From contig CM049320.1 of the NCBI GenBank assembly GCA_026874595.1, positions 43,472,714 through 43,536,713 on the forward strand: a stretch of DNA of 64,000 nucleotides, written 5' to 3'. This document shows positions 48,103-58,552 of this stretch, one piece after another. Numbering within the stretch: the stretch's first letter is position 1; each line of letters starts with the position of its first letter. The DNA is from Sipunculus nudus. Lineage: Eukaryota > Annelida > Sipuncula > Golfingiida > Sipunculidae. Below the pieces are notes generated by a model. That model saw nothing but the letters and a program-made list of their open reading frames with translations. It was not told the origin of the DNA and did no database searches. The position numbers and the translations under genes were made by a program.

Positions 48103-49877
48103 CAGCTGAGCATCATGGGCCATGGGCCACTTGTTGTCTCCCCCCCCCTCCCCCCACCCCCCTTCAGGGGAGACGTTGTTTTCAGTGCCATCATTTGTCA
48201 TCATCAGTAGGATATCTTGTGAAGGCAATAACTTTTGAAGGGCTGCATATTTTCCTTCAAAAGTTTAAACACTCATTGTTCATCAAAAAATTGTGGAATT
48301 CGAAACTGGGTGACCTTGACCATCATCTTCAAGGTCAAATTTGCCGAAATGTGAAATTTTTGTGAACCTCATAACTTTTGAAGTATTTATCATTTTGTCC
48401 TAATTTGGTACACCAATTGTTCCTTCCAAGGTCTAGGGAGGAGTTCAAAACCTTGTGACCTTGACCAGGATCTTTAAGGTCAAATTGGCCCAATTATAGT
48501 TATTGTCTTGTGAACGGACTAACTTATGAAGGGCTGCATATTTTCCTCCAAAATTTTAACACTCATTGATTCTACCAAAATCTCAGAGGAGTTTGACACC
48601 GGGTGACCTTGACCATCATCTTCAAGGTCAAATCTGCCAAAATGTCATTACTTTTGAATTATTTAACATTTTGTCCTCAAATTTGACACACCAGTTCTTT
48701 CTGCCAAATCTCATGGGAGTTTGAAAAGTGGTGACCTTTCAGGTCAAATCTGCTGAAATCTAGAATCATTGTTTTGAGATAAAACTAATGTTTGTGGATA
48801 GTCCATAAGGGGGACATTTATATCTTTTTGCACTGAAATAGAAAGCTATTCTAGTTGACATATTATTTGTTTTCATACCCATCATCTGTTGTTGCCATTG
48901 TTGACAGTCTTTGTCAAACTGCAAAATTTTAGGATTATTATACGCTTCATCAGCAGCAGTTACACTATGCTCATGTATTCACTCCGCAGTAACTCCTGCA
49001 CATAACAGCGGTTATCTGTATGATTTAGCTACCAGGCGGTGCTGTCTCTGTGGAATTCCTTACTGTTTAATATTAAATCAATCAGTTGCAGGTATCTAAA
49101 ATCAAATGTTCTTGGAGGTGCTGGTTAATTTCTACTGTGGTTGAAAGTGCTTGTTGGCACAGACTTTAACCACCCCAATTGGAATACGCATGATGCAATA
49201 GTTACCTTTCATGACAGTCTCTGTACTAACTTGCTGGTGTGGCCTGAGTTCAGTTATCCCCCAGTGTTTGCAAATTTCCTCTTTAGCAGTGCCACACAAT
49301 GAGCTCCACATGGGCGCAGCCATCTTTGTTTACAAGCTGAGCCAAACAGATTTTGTTTACAGAGCATTCGGTTCGCTGGGTGTTTACCAATAATCCCCTG
49401 GTGGCAAAACCTGTAGAATCCTTCCATTTCTCACAGTGTGTGACTGGAAGGTCCCGGGAGGTCACACGCTGTGTTCAGAGCGTAGGATTATTATTACCTC
49501 TATAACCTCTGAAGTTGCTTTTGCCGTATATTTACAGAAGAGTTTGAAAAACTGGTGACCTACAAGGCCAAATCAGCCGAATCATAGTTCATCATCTTTA
49601 GGGTTCTTGTGAACATGATAACTTCTATTTTGTCCCAAATTTGATTGACCAAATGTTTCAATCAAGTTCTCAGTGTATTGCAAAACTGATGATCTTGACA
49701 CTGCCTGCACATGTGTGACCCATGACTGACAAGGAACCCTGTTGACTGTGGTGTCAGAAGGTGAAGATTACATCTTAAATTTATCTCAGTATGGCTTTCA
49801 GATTATAACAGTCCGGTTGTGAATGTTAGGCTAAAATAGCCTGCAGGTCATTTGAGCATCATGATCCATGGGTAATA
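48103..49877 (+). repeat. Repeat I block interrupted by the RecQ fragment
   Basis: Family A-like end (agctgagcatcatgggccat) at 48103, C-rich run, then two to three units of cttgtgaaggcaataacttt / gggtgaccttgaccatcatc to about 48790, resuming at about 49500-49740 and closing at 49848-49877 with an A-like tail. Split by the 48931-49494 segment. Confidence 0.6.
49206..49323 (-). pseudogene. Captured first exon of a RecQ-like DNA helicase gene
   Basis: On the minus strand an ATG in good context (aaagATGGC) opens MAAPMWSSLCGTAKEE, then ICKHWGITELRPHQQ and TETVMKG. The hydrophobic/aromatic-G-x-x-x-x-R-x-x-Q pattern is motif 0 of RecQ-type helicases, which precedes Walker A by about 20 residues. 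The exon would end at G|GTAACT, a plausible donor, in phase 1. Read through, the frame gives PIGVVKVC rather than a Walker A PTGxGKS, and no later helicase motif was found in the window. So it looks like a promoter plus first exon caught in a transposed segment. It could instead be the first exon of a gene whose rest I failed to see. Confidence 0.5.
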
Positions 49878-49889
49878 ATTTTTAATCTG

Positions 49890-50094
49890 AGACTCTCTAA
49901 GCAGTGAGAATCTATGAGTAATGAGAAACTCTAAGGAGTGAAAGAATATCTAAGCAGTGAGAATCTATGCAGTGAGAATCTCTGAGCAGTGAGTAACTCT
50001 TAGCAGTGAGAATCTCTGAGCAGTGAGAATCTATACAGTGAGAATCTCTGAGCAGTGAGAATCTATACAGTGAGAATCTCTGAGCAGTGAGCTA
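49890..50094. repeat. 16-17-bp repeat (gcagtgagaatctctga)
   Basis: About a dozen imperfect units; a 31-bp dimer (gcagtgagaatctatacagt) dominates the right half. It ends 160 bp before exon 16. Confidence 0.85.
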
Positions 50095-50254
50095 CTGACC
50101 TGTTTGCATCCAGGTGGGAAATGAGTAAGTAGGAGAATGTTCCTAAGTAACCTTGCCATTTATTTTCGTGTTAAATCTGATTCAGTAAGCAGTCAGTACA
50201 AAAGCATAGGTGTACTGTACTCACTTTCAGTTTGTTATCTTGTTTTGATTTAAG

Positions 50255-50350
50255 GGCGATCACGGCCGCCTACAGATGGGGGAGGAGTCAGAGAACAAGT
50301 CAAAGTTGTGAATGTTGGGGACCGTGTAGAAATGAGCTGTCAGGTGAAGG
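50255..50350 (+). CDS. HSPG2: Perlecan exon 16: first third of Ig domain 10
   Basis: Acceptor ttgatttaag (AAG), donor G|GTGAGC, phase 1 at both ends. Encodes RSRPPTDGGGVREQVKVVNV and DRVEMSCQVKG (first Cys). It ends directly after the B strand, as exon 11 does. A 26-bp repeat begins about 15 nt downstream of the donor. Confidence 0.88.
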
Positions 50351-50365
50351 GTGAGCCATTACAGT

Positions 50366-50530
50366 ATGAGATAATTTATGTAGATTTAAGCTATCAGTGA
50401 AATATGTAGATTTAAGCTGTTACTGAGATATGTAGATTTATACTGTCAGTGAGATATGTAGATTTAAACTGTGAGTGAGATATGTAGATTTAAAATGTTA
50501 GTGAGATATGAAGCTTTAAGCTGTTAATGA
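50366..50530. repeat. 26-bp repeat next to the exon 16 donor
   Basis: Five to six units of gagatatgtagatttaaact + gtcagt, starting about 15 nt after donor GTGAGC. The gtgaga text in the unit resembles the donor but the origin is not clear. Confidence 0.85.
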
Positions 50531-50724
50531 CTTGCCATTTGATTAGATCTAGCTTACATGTTTGGGGCATAATAATACATTCTTCAGCAAGGGAAAAGTT
50601 TAAGTGTAGATGTGTAGACTTATTAAAAAGTAATCACAGAAAGCAGGGGGACATTTGTGTTGGAGTGGGACTACAGCTATGCCCTGGACTCTGTTGAGAC
50701 TGATTTTAGATGTTGTCTTTACAG

Positions 50725-50904
50725 GGACTCCCAAGCCTGTTTTAACATGGCAGAAACGTGATGGTGAGCTGCCAGCTGGCTCAGAATTATCAGGAAATAC
50801 ACTTATCATTCCTAAAGTCCAGACAGGCGATGCTGGCACATACATCTGTGTGGCTACCAATATCATCGGATCTGTATTTGCTCAAATTTCATTGATTGTT
50901 GAAG
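50725..50904 (+). CDS. HSPG2: Perlecan exon 17: remainder of Ig domain 10
   Basis: Acceptor gtctttacag, donor G|GTAAAT, phase 1 at both ends. Encodes TPKPVLTWQKRDGELPAG (core Trp), NTLIIPKVQTGDAG, TYICVATNIIGSVFAQISL (second Cys). The last 28 nt of the exon plus its donor are duplicated 47 bp downstream; using that copy would frameshift into TGA. Confidence 0.92.
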
Positions 50905-50966
50905 GTAAATTTACATGTTACATGTTGCTCAAATTTCATTGATTGTTGAAGGTAAATTTACATGTT
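50877..50966 (+). repeat. 47-bp duplication of the exon 17 end and donor
   Basis: The text ttgctcaaatttcattgatt + gttgaaggtaaatttacatg occurs twice, donors at 50905 and 50952. Nearly identical, hence recent. Confidence 0.95.
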
Positions 50967-51645
50967 ATATTATCTTTTAAACTTTCTCAGTTTACAGTTT
51001 CACCTAGATGTCATTTTTCAACCCCTGTGCAATCACAGTGGGTTTTCCTATATTGTAATATTTTATCTAAAATTGTTGTCTTGTATTATGTCAGAAAATT
51101 TATGCGGAAATACATTTTTCATGCCAATGCCATAAACATATATATATAAACACAATGTTTCTATAAGAAGGATATATTAATGCATGCCAAGGTCATAAAA
51201 CATCATTCCCACAATATGTTTGTAAAAGGGCAGTGTTGAAGTCAGGTCACGACCCTTCAAGGCCGAGGCGGAGTCTTTGCCTTCCTAGGTAAGCCTCGAG
51301 GTCAAAACCAGTCTCAAGATGGACCTCCAACACTGGTAAAAGGAACATTAAATGTATGCCAGGGACATGAAATATATCACATGAAACATGATATGTCTGT
51401 AAGAAGAACATTTCTGTGCATATCAGGGGCATGAACTATCTCACAATTCATACAGTTTGTTTGTTATATTAACACTGCAGAGCATGTCAAGTCCATCAGT
51501 ATTTCTAAGTTCACACAAACTTTTTATAACAGGAACTTTGCATGCATGCCTATTAAGGCAATGTGCTGAAAAATATGCCTGAAAAAAAAAATATATATGT
51601 ATATGTTTTTAACATGGCCATTACAATAAATGTTTCATTGTACAG
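50967..51645. other. Intron 17 remainder
   Basis: Three or four diverged units of about 100 bp (atgccagggacatgaaatat, atatgtttgtaagaagaaca) between 51120 and 51440; otherwise nothing recognised. Confidence 0.55.
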
Positions 51646-51778
51646 GGAGGCCCTATATCCCCGTCAAGAAACAAGAACGTTTAGCTTCCATTGGTAGTCA
51701 GGTGACCCTGGAATGTCAGGCGTATGGAAACCCTCTACCAAGGGTTCGATGGAGTAAGCGTGGGGGACCTCTTCCAAG
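51646..51778 (+). CDS. HSPG2: Perlecan exon 18: first half of Ig domain 11
   Basis: Acceptor cattgtacag, donor AG|GTAATA, phase 1 in and phase 2 out. Encodes RPYIPVKKQERLASIGSQ, VTLECQAYGNPLPRVRW (first Cys, core Trp) and SKRGGPLPR. The next intron carries a full-length repeat A copy. Confidence 0.92.
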
Positions 51779-51922
51779 GTAATATTTTTTAGACTGATAA
51801 ATTACATTAGTTATTTCAGCATCGGAGGAGGGCTTTGTTTTTCATGTCTCCAGCTTGTATTCTAATCATGAATACTTTTTGTGTTGATTTGCTCCGATCA
51901 ATTTGTTAATATCTTCCATATT

Positions 51923-53247
51923 TAGCTCACCTGACTATTAGTCATCTGAGCTTTAGTAATGGTCCATTGTCCATCGTGCTGTCCGACTGTCTAATCATCT
52001 GTCTGTCCGTCTGTCTGTCCTTCCGTTCACGCAAATCATAACCACTGAATCTAGAATCTTCTAACTTGACACCCTAAGAGATCCGTGTAAAATCTCCTTG
52101 GACACCTGAAATAAGGTCTCTGTTACCCATATCTTCTGAGCTATGGGGCTCAGAATTACCCCCAGAATAATTAAAAATTTGATACAAAAGCTTCACTATC
52201 TGAACAACTAATGTATTGATCACCCTGATTCTATGCATGCATATTGATCATTGTGTGTTCCATCAGTTCCTGCAAACTGGTTGCACCATCTATATTTTTT
52301 CTTATTTTTACTCATTTTGATCTCTATTTTTGAGACCTTCAAAGATGTGGTTGTGTGTTAACAGGGCACAATTGTAACCATTGGACCCTAGAATCCTTTA
52401 ACTTGACGTCCAAGGCGGCCCCTGAAAAATCTCATAGGAAACCTGAAATTAAGTCTCTGTTACCCATATCCTCTGAGCTCTGAACCCCCCCGAGTAATTA
52501 AATATTTGATACAAAAGCCTCACTATCAGAACAAATAATGCATTGATCACCATGACTCTTTGGATGCATATTGATCATGGAGTTTTCATGTTTTCATGTG
52601 CCACCTGGATTTTTTCTAATTTTTACTCATTTTGTTCTCTATTTTTTTGAGACCTTCAAAGATGTGGTCTCTGTTAACAGAGCACAAATCATAACCAGTA
52701 GACCTAGAATCTTCTAACATGGCATCCTCAGAGATCCGTGAAAAATCTCCATGGAAACTTGGTGTTAAGTCTGTTACCCATATCCTCCGCGCATTGGGGC
52801 TCAGAAGAGCCCCGCCAGAATAATTTAAAATTTGATACATAAGCTTCACTATCTGAACAACTGATGCATTGATCACCATGAATCTTAAATGCATCCATTA
52901 GATCATGTAGTGTTTCATCAGTTGCTGCAGACTGGTGGCACAATCTGTATTTTTTTTCAGATTTTACACTTTTTTTCTTTATTTTGAAGACTTTCAAAGA
53001 AGCAGTTGTCAGTTAACAGGGCACAAATCGTAACCATTAGTCCTGGAATCTTCTGACTTGACATCCAGAGAGGTCCATTAAAAATCTCCTTGGAAACCTG
53101 AAATTAGGTCTCTGTTATCCATATCCTCTGAGCTATGCTTCAGTTGAATTGGGATACCACTTACAAAATTCATCATTCAGATGATAAAATTCCTTTTGTA
53201 AATGTCTTTCTACTCAGCTGAGTGTCATGACCCCTGGGTCACTTGTT
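51923..53247 (+). mobile_element. Family A short-type element, full copy
   Basis: tttagctcacctgactatta at the start, ctcagctgagtgtcatgacccctgggtcacttgtt at the end, with about four 300-bp units (accttcaaagatgtggttgt, cctgaaattaggtctctgtt, ctgcagactggtggcac). 1.3 kb; fills most of intron 18. Confidence 0.78.
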
Positions 53248-53512
53248 CAGAAACGTTAACCCTTTATCAGGTCAGAGGATGAAGCCTGTTTAAAGGGGAT
53301 AGGTCTTGCACAGATCTTGGGACACTACAGCATCCCAGAACTGTCTTGCATGGCATTTTTTATGAAACACAGGAACGTCAGAGACATAGCTTTAGGTTGA
53401 GTTAAGTGGTTAGAGTCTTATATACTAAACATTCACTACCGGCAATGATGTTGTTAACATGAACACTGTATAACATCAGTATTTATACAAGGAGGAACTG
53501 GTTTTGTTTCAG

Positions 53513-53640
53513 TGAACATACCGTCCGCAATGGTATACTTGTCATTCCGTCCATGAAGGCTGAGGATGTTGGTGAATATGTTTGTACAGCAGAGAATCAA
53601 ATTGGCACAACAGAGGCAGTCATTGTGCTTAAAACTGGAG
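53513..53640 (+). CDS. HSPG2: Perlecan exon 19: second half of Ig domain 11 (last Ig)
   Basis: Acceptor ttttgtttcag, donor G|GTAATA, phase 2 in and phase 1 out. Encodes SEHTVRNGILVIPSMKAED, VGEYVCTAENQIGTTEA (second Cys) and VIVLKTG. It is the last Ig domain before the laminin G domain, so this exon marks the domain IV/V boundary. Confidence 0.92.
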
Positions 53641-54168
53641 GTAATATATAAATTGTTGAGCAGATTGACTGAGTCAACCACAGTGATGCAATACGGCTGA
53701 ATGAGGCACAGTTGTCTCTGTCCTTTTTCTTCTTTGATGAATTCTTTGGTACATCTCTTTCTTTAAACTTACCTTTCAGACTTTATTTTTGGAAGATAAT
53801 AAATTCTCCAAAACTAAGGAACACACAAATGTTTCCATTATAGACTCATTGTTCCTAAACTGTAAAAAAATTACAGATGGTGTCAGAATATTGTGAGTCG
53901 TGTTTGAAATATCTTGAATGTTTTTCACTTAACAAAACAAGAGGCATCATCAGCATTCCTCACACTCTTATTTATATTTACACCCTCAGCAGGTATTGCT
54001 GTATTATATAATAAGTCATCAATACTGTGCAAGATTATAGCTGCTAGATAATCAAAGTTAAATGGCAGGACAATTATGTATATCATTTTCATCAGAAAGT
54101 AATGAATGTTTTGTATGTAAGTTATCTCCTTATGGGCTCACCTGACTAATGGCTGTTTTCTGTTTCAG
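53641..54168. other. Intron 19, unique
   Basis: No repeat or gene recognised. Confidence 0.6.
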
Positions 54169-54282
54169 TCCTTGTGCCGTACTTTCAGCAGGATCCCAAC
54201 TCCTATATGAACTATCAAACACTTCATGATGCATATCTGGATTTTGACATTGAGATGTCCTTCAACCCACAGGTTACAGATG
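54169..54282 (+). CDS. HSPG2: Perlecan exon 20: start of laminin G domain LG1
   Basis: Acceptor ttctgtttcag, donor G|GTAAGG, phase 1 at both ends. Encodes VLVPYFQQDPNSYMNYQ, LHDAYLDFDIEMSFNPQ. The VPYF...SY...L-DAY-xFxIxxxF-P pattern is the entry to the first LG module of perlecan domain V, whose C-terminal LG module (endorepellin) binds integrin in vertebrates. Confidence 0.92.
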
Positions 54283-54673
54283 GTAAGGCCCTTGCCATAA
54301 TGTGTTATCTCTAATGACTCTCCGCTGAACACTTTTTGTGGTGACTTTTCAACTCTAATGACTGGGAAGATTGATGTAAGAACCAGTAACAAATCCCTGT
54401 ATTTAGATCCTAGAGTATGTTACAGTCTCAATCATGTTTGCTCTGACTACAGCAGAATGAGGAGTGTCAATATCTCCATTATCCTTTACTCCTTCTGATT
54501 ATTTATTTTTGATAGATTTACACTGGTGTTCTCCCCGGGAAATTTGTTTGGTAATCATTAAATTAATTTTAAATGACAGTAAATACAGCTGGAAATATGT
54601 AGGGATAATCATATGAAATGTGTCCTGTTAATTTCAAATGATATGTCATGTTGAATTTTGTTCTTCCCTACAG
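54283..54673. other. Intron 20, unique
   Basis: No repeat or gene recognised. Confidence 0.6.
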
Positions 54674-54853
54674 GCCTGATGCTGTATAACGGTCGTGTGA
54701 ATCAGGACACAGGAGATTTTGTGTCGTTTGGCATGAGAAACAGCTGTGCTGAGTTCCGTTTTGACATGGGCTCAGGTCCAGCTATCATTCAGAGTGAACC
54801 AATCAACCTGCAGGAGTGGCACAATGTCCGGCTCCGCAGAGACCGACAGAAAG
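54674..54853 (+). CDS. HSPG2: Perlecan exon 21: middle of laminin G domain LG1
   Basis: Acceptor ttcttccctacag, donor G|GTGAGC, phase 1 at both ends. Encodes GLMLYNGRVNQDTGDFVSFG (a hallmark LamG strand), CAEFRFDMGSGPAIIQSEPI and LQEWHNVRLRRDRQKG (the W-HxVxxxR motif). A 51-bp repeat begins at the donor itself, later split by a MITE. Confidence 0.94.
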
Positions 54854-55325
54854 GTGAGCAGGAATAACAATTAACACCACGTCACCTGTAGCTGTCATTT
54901 GATAAACAGCAGGAATAACATTAAACACCACGTCACCTGTAGCAGACCTGCCAACTAGTCCAATTTAATCGTACTTAGTCCGATTTTTAAGATTTTTGGC
55001 AGGAGAAAATTGTATTTGTACGATTTTTTAATATTCTGGGAAAAGAAATTCATTCTGCTAATCAAAAGATTTCCTGTCAGTATATTCTGATCGAACTTCA
55101 TGTGTTCAAATTGTCAATCATTAATTCCATAACCTCATTAATCCTGAGCGGTTAAAACTCGATCTATTGTAGCTTTTACTCATCTGTGGCGCTCGCATTG
55201 AGTAAGATTTCCAACTTTCAAATGTTGGCAGGTCTGCTGTAGCTGCAATTTGATAAACAGCACGAACAGCAATAAACAACACATCACCTGTAGCTGCCAT
55301 TTGATAAACAACAGGAATAACAATA
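54854..55325 (+). repeat. 51-bp repeat starting at the exon 21 donor, split by a MITE
   Basis: About four units of agcaggaataacaattaaca + ccacgtcacctgtagctgtcatttgataaac. The first begins 3 nt into the donor GTGAGCAGG. The MITE at 54943-55236 separates the second and third units. Confidence 0.85.
54943..55236. mobile_element. 294-bp MITE with CAGACCTGCCAAC inverted ends
   Basis: Ends CAGACCTGCCAAC and GTTGGCAGGTCTG are perfectly inverted. Flanked by CTGTAG on both sides (54937-54942, 55237-55242), a likely 6-bp target duplication. No coding capacity. The superfamily is uncertain. Confidence 0.8.
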
Positions 55326-55418
55326 ATTACCACGTCAGATATCAAAATTGTGAAAAAAGAGTAATAAAGAAATAGGTACCTAATAACCCAAGTACCTTGA
55401 CCACACTGCTGTGTAACG

Positions 55419-55577
55419 CAGGTTGTGTCTGGCTGAGGATCATGATTAATGTTACTTATCATATATATCAATTTAATCTTGCAGGTTTTATGTATGTCAG
55501 GTTATGTCTGGCTGAGGATCATGATTAACATTAATAATCATATATATCAATTTAAACTTGTAGGTTTTATGTACATC
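55419..55577 (+). repeat. 79-bp duplication of the exon 22 acceptor and exon start
   Basis: Two copies of gtt(g/a)tgtctggctgagga + tcatgattaa..., each closing on an acceptor and GGTTTTATGTA; AG ends at 55483 (ttgcag) and 55563 (ttgtag, used). Confidence 0.92.
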
Positions 55578-55710
55578 GATGGCAAACAGTATGAAGGAAA
55601 ATCACAAGGGGAGTTTGCTGGACTGGACCTTGATGGTGACCTCTACCTTGGAGGGTATCCTGATTACGAAGCACTTCCTAAAACCACATCATTCTCAGAA
55701 GGATACTCAG
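55564..55710 (+). CDS. HSPG2: Perlecan exon 22: third part of laminin G domain LG1
   Basis: Acceptor aaacttgtag, donor G|GTAAAA, phase 1 at both ends. Encodes GFMYIDGKQYEGKSQGEF, LDLDGDLYLGGYPDYEALPK (LamG L-YLGG motif) and FSEGYS. An upstream copy of the acceptor and first 10 nt lies 80 bp earlier (AG at 55483) with an apparently better ttgcag acceptor, but it reads to TAA. Confidence 0.92.
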
Positions 55711-55938
55711 GTAAAAAACACACAGCCAGAAATGCTCATTTGCTTAACACATTTATTGCTGAGCCAAATATTCCCCCAGTTCCAGGGCCTGCAACAGTCT
55801 CAGGGAAAATCAGGGAGAGTCACTTCTAGGTGTGGATTTGCTGATAATGAGGGTGTGAAGTCCACCTGGTCCAAGGGCCATAAAACCAGGGGGAGGTGTT
55901 ATGCATGGAAGGAAGACATGACCCAGTAAATTAGCTAA

Positions 55939-58552
55939 TTGTATCCCCAGACAAAGTCGGGGGATACTATGTTTTCATACCGGTCCCGCCGCCGCCGCCA
56001 CCGCCGCATATAAATCTTGTTGGCGCGATAACCCAAAAAATATTTCACGGAACTTTACCAAACTTGGTATATGTATAGATATGGGTAAGAGGACGATGCC
56101 TATTTAAAGTGAGGTCATGACCTTTACTAGGAGAGTGTCCTTGACCTTGAATAGGTCCAATTTGGGGGAAAATCACACAAATTCTTTAATATCTCAAGAA
56201 ATCTTGCATGGATTTATCCCAAAATCAAGTTGATGGAAGATCATGGATAGGGTTGTCATGTTCCAGAAACTGGTGGCGCCACCTATTATTCTTTACTTGT
56301 TTTCATGCCGTTTAATACCCCCAAAATTGCCACCTTACAGTACTGTGAGCATTATAAGTCAAAAACTAATGGACAGATTTCTTTTATATTATGCATATAC
56401 ATAGGTATGGGCTATGGGATGATGTTTATTTAAATTGGGGTCATGACCTTTCCTATGATAGTGGCCTTGACCTTGAATATTGCCATATATGGTGAAAATC
56501 TTACACCTTTTATGATATCTCCAGTGTTGATAGCCATATGGATTTCAAACATGACTTATGTATGGCCCACCACCAAAGTAAGAACCCTTTAGGTTCTAGG
56601 GTCATGAGGTCAAAGGTCAAGGTCACTGGACTGGCATTTTAAAAGATACTGTGGATGCATTTCAAGCCAAACTTTCATCCCAGGTCTTCCATCTTGAATA
56701 TTTAGCTCACTTGCCAATAGTGGATGATCCATATAAATTTTGGGGTCACAAGGTCAAAGGTCAAGGTCACAGGAGCCATCTGTCCAAAAATTAGTTTCTG
56801 GATGATAATTCCTACTTTTATTGATGTATGGATTTCAAACTTGACTTGTATATGTCCCATTGGAAAAGCAAGACTCAAATTGATTTTGGGGTCATAAGGT
56901 CAAAGGTCAAGGTCACAGGACACATCTTTAAAAAGATGTGGATGCATTTTAAGCCAAACTTTCTTCCCAGGTCTTCCATCTTGAATATATAGCTCACTTG
57001 CCAATAGTGGATAATCCATATAAATTTTGGGGTCACAAGGTCAAAGGTCAAGGCCACAGGAGCTATCTGTCCAAAAATTAGTTTCTGGATGATAATTCCT
57101 TCTTTTATTGATGTATGGATTTCAAACTTGACTTGTATTTGACCCAATTGAAAAGCAAGACCCGAATTGATTTTTGGGTCATGAGGTCAAAGGTCAAGGT
57201 CACAGGAAACCTCATTAAAAAGGTTGTGGATGCAATTTCAGCCAAATAAATCATCTCAGATCTTTCATCTTGCACATATAGTTCACCTGCTAAGAGTGGA
57301 AGACCGCTATCAATTTTGAGGTCACAAGGTCAAAGGTGAAGGTCACAGGAGCCATCTGTCCAAAAATTAGTTTCTTGATGATAATTCCTGCTTTTATTGA
57401 TGTATGGATTTCAAACTTGACTTGTATATGCCCCATTGGAAAAGCAAGACCTGAATTGATTTTGGGGTCATGAGGTCAAAGGTCAAGGTCACAGGACACA
57501 CCTTTAAAAAGATTGTGGATGCATTTTCAGCCGAACATTTTATCTCAGTTCTTTCATCTTGCACATATAGTTCACCTGCCAAGAGAGGAAGAACCCTATC
57601 AATTTTGAGGTCACAAGGTCAAAGGTGAAGGTCACAGGAGCCATCTGTCCAAAAATTAGTTTCTGTATGATAATTCCTTCTTTTATTGATGTATGGATTT
57701 CAAACTTGACTTGTATTTGACCCATTGGAAAAGCAAGACCCGAATTGATTTTGGGGTCATGAGGTCAAAGGTCAAGGTCACAGGACACTTTTATAAAGAT
57801 TGTGGATGCATTTTCAGCCAAACAATTCATCTCAGATCTTTCATCTTGCACATATAGTTCACCTGCCAAGAGTGAAAACACCAATCAATTTTGAGGTCAC
57901 AAGGTCAAAGGTGAAGGTCACAGGAGCCATCTGTCCAAAAATTAGTTTCTGGATGATAATTCCTGCTTTTATTGATGTATGGTTTTCAAACTTGACTTGT
58001 ATATGTCCCATTGGAAAAGCAAGACCAAAATTGATTTTGGGGTCATGAGGTCAAAGGTCAAGATCACAGGACACATCTTTAAAAAGATGTGGATGCATTT
58101 TCAGCCAAACATTTCATCTCAGATCTTCCATCTTGCACATATAGTTCTCCTGCCAAGAGAGGAAGAAAACTATCAATTTAAGGTCACAAGGTCAAAGTTG
58201 AAGGTCACAGGAGCCACCTGTAAAAAAAATAAGTTTTCTGGATGATCATTCCTGCTTTATTGATGTATAGATTTCAAACTTGACTTGCATATGTCCCATT
58301 GGAAAAGCAAGACCCAAATTGATTTTGGGGTCATGAGGTCAAAGGTCAAGGTCACAGGACACATCTTTAAAAAGATCAAGGTCACAGGACCAACATCTTC
58401 AACAAGATTGTGGATTGTTAGATGGAAGAAACAATAAATATGCCAAGTGTCAGTATATGCTGCTAAAAATGGGGGTCTGTTCTTAAAGGGGGGGGGGGGG
58501 GCCTACAATGTCTGGGGATACTCTGGCTCCTGCGGTGCCAAGAAATGTCTAG
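55939..58552 (+). mobile_element. Family B Helentron/HINE-like element, copy B2
   Basis: Same ends as B1: TTGTATCCCCAGAC at 55939, the inverted GTCTGGGGATAC copy at about 58510-58521, hairpin GGCTCC-TGC-GGTGCC (one pair changed) and CTAG at 58549-58552, then TT. Also about 2.61 kb, with the same alternating core units and a 3' G-run at 58488-58501. Very similar to B1 along its length. Confidence 0.82.

Noticed and set aside
49132-49205. Continuation of the RecQ-like frame past 49206
   Set aside because: The residues after VMKG do not keep a Walker A motif, and a GTAACT donor lies exactly there, so this part is more likely intron.
55579-55929. Second frame over exon 22 (116 codons)
   Set aside because: Shadow of the LG1 exon in another frame, with no domain character.
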